64,000 nt of DNA from Bog-532 sp963732345 (GTDB lineage: Bacteria; Actinomycetota; Actinomycetes; Streptosporangiales; Streptosporangiaceae). Location: assembly GCA_963732345.1 (NCBI GenBank), contig CAVSZI010000018.1:310001-374000 (forward strand), written 5' to 3'. The notes beneath the pieces were generated by a model, which was not told the origin of the DNA, searched no databases, and saw nothing but the letters and a program-made list of their open reading frames with translations. Below are positions 44,914 through 52,258 of the stretch, in pieces. A program made the position numbers and the translations under genes. Numbering within the stretch: the stretch's first letter is position 1; every line of letters begins with the position of its first letter.

Positions 44914-46529
44914 AAGCCTTCCTGATGCAGCGGGACCGTGACGTCGACCTCAAGAGCGAACTACCGCTGGGCGCGGAGGCCGTTATCCAGGATCTGGAGC
45001 TTGACACGCTGCTGGCGGCCATGGCGGCGGAGGATGAGTTCCTCTGGGGCGTAGCGAGGCGGGCGGTACTGTCGAGCCTGGCCGATCCGGAGGCGATCGT
45101 CTACCGGCAGCAGGTCCTCGCCGACGCCATCGCCCAGCCGGACGTGATCCGGGAGATCTACGACATCGCCGTCACCGCGATCATGAGCGAGAAGAGGGCC
45201 TTTTTCGGCCTCCTGAGTACTTCCCCGGATTCGGTCCTGTTCCGGTCGGTGCGGGTGCTGGAGATGTTCACCGGAACGCTGAAGCGGCTGAGGGCCGTCG
45301 CCGGCTCCCACGCCGCGAGCTTCCGGTCCGAGGGCTTCACGCGGTTCTTCGGCATGCTCAGCTCGGAACTGGACGACGAATACCTCCAGGTCGTCGAGGG
45401 CCACCTGAAGGAGCTGGGCTTCCGGCGGGGAACGCTGATCAGTGCGGGCCTGGGGCGGGGCAACAAGGGCCTGAACTACGCGCTGCGCAAGGCTGGGGAG
45501 CAGGGCTGGCGGGACCGTATCCCGATCGGGAACAGGCAGGGGTACAGCTTCTCCATCCCCGACCGTGATGACAACGGCCACCGGGCCCTCTCCGACTTGC
45601 GGTCCCGCGGGCTCAACGGCGCCGCCAACGCGCTCGCCCAGTCCAACGACCACATCCTGGCCTTCTTCACGATGCTCCGCGCCGAGCTGGCGTTCTACAT
45701 CGGCTGCCTGAACCTGCGCGAATCGCTCGCGGGCGCAGGGGAGCCGCTGTGCGTCCCCGTCCCGTTGCCGGCGGCCAAGCTCGCGCTGGCCGCGCGGGGA
45801 CTGTACGACCCGTCGCTGAGTCTCCGGCTCGGCGGGCGGGCGGTCGGCAATGACGTGGCGGCGGACCGCAAGCGGCTCGTCATGATCACCGGCGCGAACC
45901 AGGGCGGAAAGTCCACCTTCCTGCGCAGCATCGGCCTCGCGCAGCTCATGATGCAGGCCGGGATGTTCGTCGCCGCGGAATCCTTCACGGCAAGCGTCAG
46001 CGACGGCATTTTCACGCACTTCAAGCGCGAGGAAGACGCCACGATGGAGAAGGGCAAGCTGGACGAGGAACTGAGCCGGATGAGCGGCATCGCCGGCGAT
46101 ATGACCGGCGGCTGCCTGCTGCTGTGCAACGAGTCCTTCGCCTCCACCAATGAGCGGGAAGGATCCGAGATCGCCCGGCAGATCGTCCGCGCCCTGCTCG
46201 AATCCGGCGTCCGGGTCTTCTTCGTCACCCACCTCTTTGACCTGGCGCACAGCTTCCACGCCGAAAAGGCGGATTCGGCGCTGTTCCTGCGGCCCGAGCG
46301 GCGCGACGACGGGACGCGGACATTCCGGCTGCTTGCGGGCGAGCCCCTGCCGACCAGCTACGGGCCAGACCTCTACCGGCAGATATTCGGCGCCGAGCCA
46401 GGCGCCGAGCCCGAAGCCGCCGCGGCCGGCCCGCGGGCGGGCACGTCATCACCCGCGCGGCGGGCAAGGCCGGCGGAGTCGGTGAACGCAAGCCGCGACG
46501 CGGCGGGTTGCGGGCCGCGGAGCTCCTAA
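44910..46529 (+). CDS. MutS-like ATPase, subunit B of pair 2
   Basis: 539 residues from ATG 44910 (MKAFLMQRDRDVDLKSE). Paralogue of the 35312 gene. Walker A MITGANQGGKSTFLRSIG, then FTHFKREEDATMEKGKLDEE, Walker B CLLLCNESFASTN with Asn-Glu, and FFVTHLFDLAHSF as H-loop. The last 45 residues are Ala/Arg-rich and variable. As in pair 1, the A subunit lacks the TH histidine while B keeps it, which hints at two unequal ATP sites in a heterodimer. Confidence 0.9.
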   Translation: MKAFLMQRDRDVDLKSELPLGAEAVIQDLELDTLLAAMAAEDEFLWGVARRAVLSSLADPEAIVYRQQVLADAIAQPDVIREIYDIAVTAIMSEKRAFFGLLSTSPDSVLFRSVRVLEMFTGTLKRLRAVAGSHAASFRSEGFTRFFGMLSSELDDEYLQVVEGHLKELGFRRGTLISAGLGRGNKGLNYALRKAGEQGWRDRIPIGNRQGYSFSIPDRDDNGHRALSDLRSRGLNGAANALAQSNDHILAFFTMLRAELAFYIGCLNLRESLAGAGEPLCVPVPLPAAKLALAARGLYDPSLSLRLGGRAVGNDVAADRKRLVMITGANQGGKSTFLRSIGLAQLMMQAGMFVAAESFTASVSDGIFTHFKREEDATMEKGKLDEELSRMSGIAGDMTGGCLLLCNESFASTNEREGSEIARQIVRALLESGVRVFFVTHLFDLAHSFHAEKADSALFLRPERRDDGTRTFRLLAGEPLPTSYGPDLYRQIFGAEPGAEPEAAAAGPRAGTSSPARRARPAESVNASRDAAGCGPRSS

Positions 46530-46544
46530 GCGACAATAGGCGCC

Positions 46545-46644
46545 TGGCGATGAGGCTCGCCATAACCGCGCAGCGCCGGCTGCGCTGATGGCCTCTACCC
46601 CCCGTTCGCGCGTTGGTGCCGTCTGGGTGTAGGAGGCCATAGTG
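46545..46644 (+). ncRNA. Fluoride riboswitch upstream of the Hyf/Nuo-like operon
   Basis: P1 TGGCG/CGCCA, A6 U7 (46550-46551), pseudoknot GAGGCT/GGCCTC, AACC, a long stem GCGCAGC-GCCG-GCTGCGC, and TGATGGCCTCTACC ending at U48 46596. GGCCTC-TAC pairs with GTAGGAGGCC (about 46629-46638), which is the ribosome site of the following leader ORF. Confidence 0.9.
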
Positions 46645-46695
46645 ATGGAGGACGCCGCCGAACGTCCCGGTAATGATCTGGGGGCCGCGCGGTGA
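46645..46695 (+). CDS. 16-residue leader ORF coupled to the HyfC-like gene
   Basis: ATG 46645 after TAGGAGG encodes MEDAAERPGNDLGAAR. Its TGA overlaps the GTG start at 46692. The HyfC-like start has no ribosome site of its own, so the riboswitch probably acts on this ORF and coupling passes the signal on. Confidence 0.5.
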   Translation: MEDAAERPGNDLGAAR

Positions 46696-47654
46696 GCGCG
46701 GCCCTACCGATCCCGGTTATCCAGCTGCTGCAGGTCCTGACGGTGGCGGTCGCAGCGCCCGGGCTGACGGGCGTGATCGCGCGGATGGAGGCGCGGCTGC
46801 AGGGCCGCACCGGGCCGCGCGTGCTGCAGCCCTACTACGACCTGGCCAAGCTGTTCCGCAAGGAGGCGCTGGCCCCAGCGGGAGCGACCTGGTTCTTCCT
46901 GGCCGCGCCGGTGGTGGCGGTGGCGGCCTACCTGACCGTGCCGCTGCTGATCCCGGTGCTGACCACCTATGGGCTGCCGCTGGGCTACATGGGCGACATC
47001 CTGGGTGGCGGGTTCATGCTGTCGCTGGCCAGCTTCCTGGTCGCGACGGCGGCGCTGGAGTCGGGCGGCCCGTACGCGCAGCTCGGCTCGAGCCGGGCGA
47101 AGACGTTCTCGGCGATCACCGAGCCGGTGGTGCTGTTCGTCGTGTTCACGGTGGCGTTGCTGACCGGGACCGATCTGCCGTACGCGCTCGCGGCGACGGT
47201 GCGGTCCTCGGCCGGGCAGATCGTGCGGCCGGCCCATCTGCTCGCTTCCGCCGCGCTGTTCATGGTGATTCTGAGCGAGACGGGCCGGATCCCGGTGGAG
47301 ACGCACACGGGGACCAATGAGTTCGGGATGATCGACGAGGCGCGGGCCTTCGAGCATTCCGGCCCCTATTTCGCGCTGCTGAAGTGGGGATCGGAGCTGA
47401 AGCAGCTCATCTTGTACACGATCCTCGCCAACGTCTTCCTCGCCCCCTGGGGGCTGGCGTCCACCCAGCAGGCCGGTTCGGTGCTGCTGGCCATCGTGGC
47501 CCTGCTGGCGAAGGCCACGGCGATCGGCGCCGTGGTCGCGGTGATCGACAACTCGTTCGCCAAGCTGAGACTGTTCAAGATCACCGAATTCGTGGCCGGG
47601 GCGTTCCTGCTCGCCGTGCTCGGCGTGTTCACGCTGTATCTGGGGGGTGGGTGA
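46692..47654 (+). CDS. HyfC/NuoH-like membrane subunit
   Basis: 320 residues from GTG 46692, with about 8 membrane segments. The quinone/ion-module signatures GRTGPRVLQPYYDLAKLFRK and SETGRIPVETHTGTNEFGMI are typical of the NuoH/HyfC/EchB family, which joins the peripheral arm to the ion pump. The stop overlaps the next ATG. First structural gene of the fluoride-controlled complex. Confidence 0.93.
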   Translation: MSAALPIPVIQLLQVLTVAVAAPGLTGVIARMEARLQGRTGPRVLQPYYDLAKLFRKEALAPAGATWFFLAAPVVAVAAYLTVPLLIPVLTTYGLPLGYMGDILGGGFMLSLASFLVATAALESGGPYAQLGSSRAKTFSAITEPVVLFVVFTVALLTGTDLPYALAATVRSSAGQIVRPAHLLASAALFMVILSETGRIPVETHTGTNEFGMIDEARAFEHSGPYFALLKWGSELKQLILYTILANVFLAPWGLASTQQAGSVLLAIVALLAKATAIGAVVAVIDNSFAKLRLFKITEFVAGAFLLAVLGVFTLYLGGG

Positions 47655-48337
47655 TGGATCCCGTCCAGGCTCCGGGTGTCTACCAGGGCGCCGCCAACGT
47701 GATCGCGGCGCTCATGCTGCTGCTGGAGTTCGGCATGCTGCGGCAGGCGCTGATCCGGGACCAGATCCGCCTGTATGCGGCGCAATCCGCGCTGATCTCG
47801 GTGCTGGCCATCGTCATCGCCGCCGACCGGGGCCTGCCCGACCTGTACGCGCTCGCGGCGCTGTCGGCCGCGCTGAAGGTGGTGGCCGTCCCGCTGGTCG
47901 TGCGGCGCCTGCTCGGCCGTACGGGCCACGACGAGGCGCCGGGCGTCGCCGGAAGCTACACCCTCGGCGTGGCCAACACCGTGCTGGGCTCGATCGGCCT
48001 GGCCGCGTTCGGGTTCTTCTGCTTCGGCGCGCTCGGCATCCACTCACCGGTGGCCCCGGCGGCCGCGCTGGCCATCGCCGGGGCGATGGTGCTCGTCGCG
48101 TTCGGCCTGATGATCGTCCGGCGCGACGTCGCGTCCCAGGCCATCGGGTTCTTCTCACTGGAGAACGCCATCTCGCTGGCCGCGCTGGTGCTCGCGGCCG
48201 GGCTGCCGCTGATCCTGGAGACCGCGTTCCTGTTCGACCTGCTGGTCGCCGTGGTGGTCTTCGCCATGCTGATGCGGGCCCACCATGCCCGCGCCGAGTC
48301 GCTATCCACGGCCGACCTCACCCAGCTGCGGGGGTAG
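47654..48337 (+). CDS. HyfE-like membrane subunit
   Basis: 227 residues from ATG 47654, with about seven hydrophobic segments. The ending FFSLENAISLAALVLAAG with LILETAFLFDLLVAVVVFAM matches HyfE, a NuoK-like small subunit with an N-terminal extension. Its position between the HyfC-like and HyfF-like genes is the standard hyf order. Confidence 0.88.
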   Translation: MDPVQAPGVYQGAANVIAALMLLLEFGMLRQALIRDQIRLYAAQSALISVLAIVIAADRGLPDLYALAALSAALKVVAVPLVVRRLLGRTGHDEAPGVAGSYTLGVANTVLGSIGLAAFGFFCFGALGIHSPVAPAAALAIAGAMVLVAFGLMIVRRDVASQAIGFFSLENAISLAALVLAAGLPLILETAFLFDLLVAVVVFAMLMRAHHARAESLSTADLTQLRG

Positions 48338-48340
48338 GGC

Positions 48341-49960
48341 ATGCTCGCCGTCATCCTCGCCCTGGTTGTCGTCCCGCTCGCGGCGGGGATCACGTCGCTG
48401 ACCGCCTCGCCCCGCACGGCAGCGGCGGTCACCATGACGTCGGGCATCGCGAGCTTCGGCCTGGTGCTCGCGCTGGTCCCGGCGGCGGCTCACCGCACTC
48501 TCGGCTACGGGCCGTACGTCCGGGTCGATGCCATCAGCGTCATCTTCATGCTGGCCACCGGGTTCCTGTACGCGGCTGTCGCCGTGTACTCGGCCGGTTA
48601 CGTACGGAAGGAGACCGAGGGGGAGGAAACCGCCGCCGCGCGCCGTTACGCGCGCCGCTTCTACGCCCTGTTCAACGTGTTCGGCTGGTCGATGCTGGTC
48701 GCGCCGATGATGAACAGCCTGGCGCTGCTGTGGATCGCCGTCGAGGTGACGACCGTTGTCTCGGCGCTGCTCGTTGCGCTGGAGAACAGCGACGCGGCCG
48801 TGGAAGCGGCGTGGAAGTACGTGCTCATCGCCTCGGCGGGGCTGGGCCTGGCGCTGCTGGCCACGATCTTCGCCTACTTCGCCGGCGCGCAGGTACTTGG
48901 CCAGCACTACGACCTCGCGCTGAATTCGATCTTGCCCGTCGGCGGGCGGCTCCCGCATACGCCGGTGCGGCTTGCGTTCATGCTGGCGGTGCTGGGCTAC
49001 GGCACGAAGGTGGGCTTGTTCCCGGTGCACACCTGGCTACCTGACGCGCACTCCGAAGCGCCGACACCGGTCTCCGCGCTGCTGTCCGGATCGCTGCTCG
49101 CGGTCAGCTTCTACGCGATCCTGCGTTACTACCAGATCGCCACGGCCACGCTCGGCAGTGCCTTCCCGCGGGAGGTGCTGCTGGCCTTCGGGGCCGCCTC
49201 GCTGTTGCTCGCGGCGCTGTACCTGCTGGACCAGCGGGACCTGAAACGGCTGCTGGCCTACTCCAGCATCGAGCACATGGGCATCTTGGCCATCGGGGTC
49301 AGTTTCGGCGCGCCGGTCGCGCTGGCCGGGGTGATGCTGCACGTGCTGGCGCACGCGGCGGCCAAGGGCAACGCGTTCATGGGCGCCGGGGTGCTGGTGA
49401 TCAAGTTCGGCAGCAAGCAGATCTCCGCGCAGCGGGGTGCGCTGGACCTGCTGCCGTGGAGCGGCCCGCTGTTCCTGCTCGCGGTGCTCGCGCTGTCCGC
49501 GATGCCACCGTTTGGCATCTTCCGCAGCGAGTTCCAGATCGTCGCCGGGGGCTTCAGCTCACATAGTTATGCCGCGGCAGCGGCTCTGGTCGTTCTCGTC
49601 ACTGTGGCGTTCTTCGGCCTCACAGCGTCTACTACCAGCATGCTCTTCAGGTCCCGCCGGCCCGCCGGGGGACGCGCGGCGCCGGCTGCCGCGCCCGCCG
49701 CGCCTGCCGTGTCTCCATCGCCGGGGGACAGCCCGCGCCCGCGCGGCCCTGGCTCACCGGAGCCCGCCGGTACGGCGGGGGTCACGGTGCTGGAGCGGAC
49801 TGGAACGGGCCGGGCGCTCGCCCGCAGTGAGCCCAGTGCATGGATGGTCGTGCCGGTGCTGGCGGGGATCGCTGTGCTGCTCGTCCTCGGATTGCACCCG
49901 CCCGGCGAACTGACCCAGCTCATCTCGCGAGCTGTGGCCCAGCTCGGGGGGGCCGCATGA
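48341..49960 (+). CDS. HyfF/NuoL-N-like proton-channel subunit
   Basis: 539 residues from ATG 48341. Antiporter-type fold with 14 or so membrane segments. Key residues appear in WIAVEVTTVVSALLVALE (channel Glu), YGTKVGLFPVHTWLPDAHSE (TM7/8 Lys and His), and SIEHMGILAIGVSFGAPVAL. An Ala/Pro-rich loop of about 60 residues near the C-terminus is poorly conserved. It should form part of an ion-translocating arm. Confidence 0.92.
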   Translation: MLAVILALVVVPLAAGITSLTASPRTAAAVTMTSGIASFGLVLALVPAAAHRTLGYGPYVRVDAISVIFMLATGFLYAAVAVYSAGYVRKETEGEETAAARRYARRFYALFNVFGWSMLVAPMMNSLALLWIAVEVTTVVSALLVALENSDAAVEAAWKYVLIASAGLGLALLATIFAYFAGAQVLGQHYDLALNSILPVGGRLPHTPVRLAFMLAVLGYGTKVGLFPVHTWLPDAHSEAPTPVSALLSGSLLAVSFYAILRYYQIATATLGSAFPREVLLAFGAASLLLAALYLLDQRDLKRLLAYSSIEHMGILAIGVSFGAPVALAGVMLHVLAHAAAKGNAFMGAGVLVIKFGSKQISAQRGALDLLPWSGPLFLLAVLALSAMPPFGIFRSEFQIVAGGFSSHSYAAAAALVVLVTVAFFGLTASTTSMLFRSRRPAGGRAAPAAAPAAPAVSPSPGDSPRPRGPGSPEPAGTAGVTVLERTGTGRALARSEPSAWMVVPVLAGIAVLLVLGLHPPGELTQLISRAVAQLGGAA

Positions 49961-51420
49961 CGTTCTCGGCGACCGAAGCGGGTGTCGCGGAGCTGTGGGA
50001 GAAGCTGGCCGCGCGGGTCGCCGCCGGGGACCGGTTCGCCGGCCTGTTCGCCGCCGTCCGCCCCCGGCACTCCAGCGACGCCGGCGCGGAGGCCGCGCTG
50101 GTCCTGTCCGCGCAGGTGGCGGCCGGGGGCGGGATCGACACCATGGAGGTGGCGCTGCCGCCGGGCGCGGCCAGCTATCCCGCGCTGACCCCGCTGGTGG
50201 GCGCGGCGTTCTGGTATGAGCGGGTGATCCACGACCAGTTCGGCGTGGTTCCGCGCGGGCATCCCCGGCTGGCGCCGCTGGTGCTGCACGGCTCGCCGGA
50301 AGACCACGCGCTGCCCCGGCACGTGGCCGGGTACGGGATGTTCACGATCCCGCACGGCCCGGTCCGCTCGGGGGTGATGGAGTCCATCGAGTACCTGGTC
50401 GAGACTCCGGGCGAGGCGATCCCGCACCTGAACATGCGCGTCTTCTACAAGCACCGCGGCATCGAGAAGCGATTCGAGGGCATGACCGCCGCCGATGGCG
50501 TGCTGCTCGCCGAGCGGGCCGAGGGCATCGCCACCGTCGCGCACGCGCTGGCCTACTGCCACGCGATCGAGCGCATCGCCGGATGCGTCCCGCCGGAATC
50601 GGCCGGCCTGGTGCGGGTGCTGCACGCGGAGCTGGAGCGGATCGCCAACCATGTCGATGTCGCCGCCAGGCTGGCCGACGCGGCCGGCCTGGCGGTGGCC
50701 GCGGCCCGGTTCGCCGTCCACAAGGAACGGGTGCTACGGCTGGTCAGCGGGCTATGCGGCAGCCGGTTCGGCCGCGGCGTCGTCATGCCGGGCGGTGTCA
50801 GCGCGCTGCCCCGGATGAGCCCTGACGCCCTGCTGGCCGAATTCGGCCGGCTGGAGAAGGCCGTGATGGCGGACGCCGACTCGCTGATGGCCACCTCCTC
50901 GTTCCTGGACCGGCTGCGCTCCACCGGCCCGCTGCCCCCGGCGCGGGCGCGGGAGCACGGGGCGCTGGGCCCGATCGGGAAAGCCTCCGGGTTCTCCGAC
51001 GACGCCCGGGTCGAGCGGTTCTATGATGCCTATCCGTCGCTCGGGATGCTGCCCGGCCGCGCGCATGAGTCGGGGGATGCGCTGGCCCGGCTGGCGGTGC
51101 GCTGGGATGAGGTCGCTGCGTCCTTCCACTTGCTGCGCCAGGTCGCCGACGAGCTGGCCGGGCTGGACGGCAGCGCCGGGCCAGCGGCAGCCCCGTGTGA
51201 GCCGATCGCCGGGCGGGCGGCCGGGTGGGCCGAGGCGCCGCAGGGCGAGGTGCTCTACGACGTGACGCTGCAGGACGGCCGGATCAGCCGCTGCCATCCC
51301 CGGTCGGCGTCCTTCCATAACCTCGTGCTCATGCACGAGGTGTTCGCCGGGGACATCCTCACCGACTTCCCGTTCATCGAGGCGAGCTTCGGCCTGTCGG
51401 TCGCGGGAGTGGCGCTGTGA
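49957..51420 (+). CDS. Hydrogenase-4 large-subunit / NuoCD-like protein without NiFe ligands
   Basis: 487 residues from ATG 49957. The N-terminal third is NuoC-like (AAFWYERVIHDQFGVVPRGH). The rest is NuoD/HyfG-like (HLNMRVFYKHRGIEKRFEGM, ELERIANHVDVAARLADAAG). In real group 4 hydrogenases an RxCGxC motif follows; here it is LAERAEGIATVAHALAY with no cysteines. The C-terminal DPCxxC is also missing (FIEASFGLSVAGVAL). The protein therefore cannot hold the NiFe centre and fits the energy-converting hydrogenase-related (Ehr) type. Confidence 0.9.
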   Translation: MTFSATEAGVAELWEKLAARVAAGDRFAGLFAAVRPRHSSDAGAEAALVLSAQVAAGGGIDTMEVALPPGAASYPALTPLVGAAFWYERVIHDQFGVVPRGHPRLAPLVLHGSPEDHALPRHVAGYGMFTIPHGPVRSGVMESIEYLVETPGEAIPHLNMRVFYKHRGIEKRFEGMTAADGVLLAERAEGIATVAHALAYCHAIERIAGCVPPESAGLVRVLHAELERIANHVDVAARLADAAGLAVAAARFAVHKERVLRLVSGLCGSRFGRGVVMPGGVSALPRMSPDALLAEFGRLEKAVMADADSLMATSSFLDRLRSTGPLPPARAREHGALGPIGKASGFSDDARVERFYDAYPSLGMLPGRAHESGDALARLAVRWDEVAASFHLLRQVADELAGLDGSAGPAAAPCEPIAGRAAGWAEAPQGEVLYDVTLQDGRISRCHPRSASFHNLVLMHEVFAGDILTDFPFIEASFGLSVAGVAL

Positions 51421-51454
51421 CGGGCCCGGCGGGACTCCTGGAGGGCGGGGCGGC

Positions 51455-52258
51455 ATGAGCCTGTGGGTGCTGCGGGGACTGCGTGACGGCGTGGTCACCA
51501 CCCGGTGGCCCAAGCGGCCCGACGGATACGCGGACGGCTGGCGCGGCCCGGCGACCGTGCATGACCCCTACGCGGCCGGCACCGCCGGGCTCGGTGAGCT
51601 GTGCCCGACCGGCGCCATCTCCGTCACCGGCCAGCCCGGTGCCGTGCGCCTCGACCAGGGCCGGTGCATCCTCTGCGGCCGGTGCGTCGACGCGCGTCCC
51701 GACGTGTTCGCCTGGTCCGCGGGCGCGATCGGGCCCGGTGCCGCCGCGCTGACCCGGGACGGGCTCGTCGTCCCGGAGGTCACGGAAACCGATGCGGCGG
51801 TCGAAGCGGCCCGCGCGCGGCTGCGCGAGCGCACCGTCGCGCTGCGCCGCAGCGTGCACGTGCGCCACGTCGACGCCGGATCGGACGGTAGCGAGGAATG
51901 GGAGATCCTCGCGCTGCTCGGCCCCGTCTACGACGTGCACCGGCTCGGCGTCTTCTTCACCGCCAGCCCGCGCCACGCGGACATTCTGCTGGTCACTGGC
52001 GCCGGCGCGGCCGGGATGGCCGGGCCGCTGCGGGCCACGTATGAGGCGATGCCCGATCCCCGGGTCGTCATCGCCGCCGGAACCGACGCGGTCAGCGGCG
52101 GACTGCTCCGTGAGAGCGACGTCACCAGGGGCGGGGTTTCCGCCAGCGTCCCGGTGGACGTGTGGGTGCCAGGGTCTCCGCCGTCTCCGTTCGGCATCCT
52201 CCATGCCCTGCTGATCGCCGTGGGCCGGCTCGGCAGCAACGGAAAGGGGACGCGGTGA
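51455..52258 (+). CDS. Ferredoxin/NuoB-like fusion subunit, one 4Fe-4S cluster predicted
   Basis: 267 residues from ATG 51455. The first 90 residues are ferredoxin-like with LCPTGAI and RCILCGRCVD, enough cysteines for one cluster. The rest is NuoB/HyfI-like: EILALLGPVYDVHRLGVFFT, then SPRHADILLVTGAGAAGMAG. The expected C-x2-C of the small subunit is replaced (DAGSDGSEEWEIL), and the later cysteines are lost (IAAGTDAVSGG). So the usual N2-type cluster is absent. Fusion of HyfH- and HyfI-type parts is unusual. Confidence 0.85.
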   Translation: MSLWVLRGLRDGVVTTRWPKRPDGYADGWRGPATVHDPYAAGTAGLGELCPTGAISVTGQPGAVRLDQGRCILCGRCVDARPDVFAWSAGAIGPGAAALTRDGLVVPEVTETDAAVEAARARLRERTVALRRSVHVRHVDAGSDGSEEWEILALLGPVYDVHRLGVFFTASPRHADILLVTGAGAAGMAGPLRATYEAMPDPRVVIAAGTDAVSGGLLRESDVTRGGVSASVPVDVWVPGSPPSPFGILHALLIAVGRLGSNGKGTR

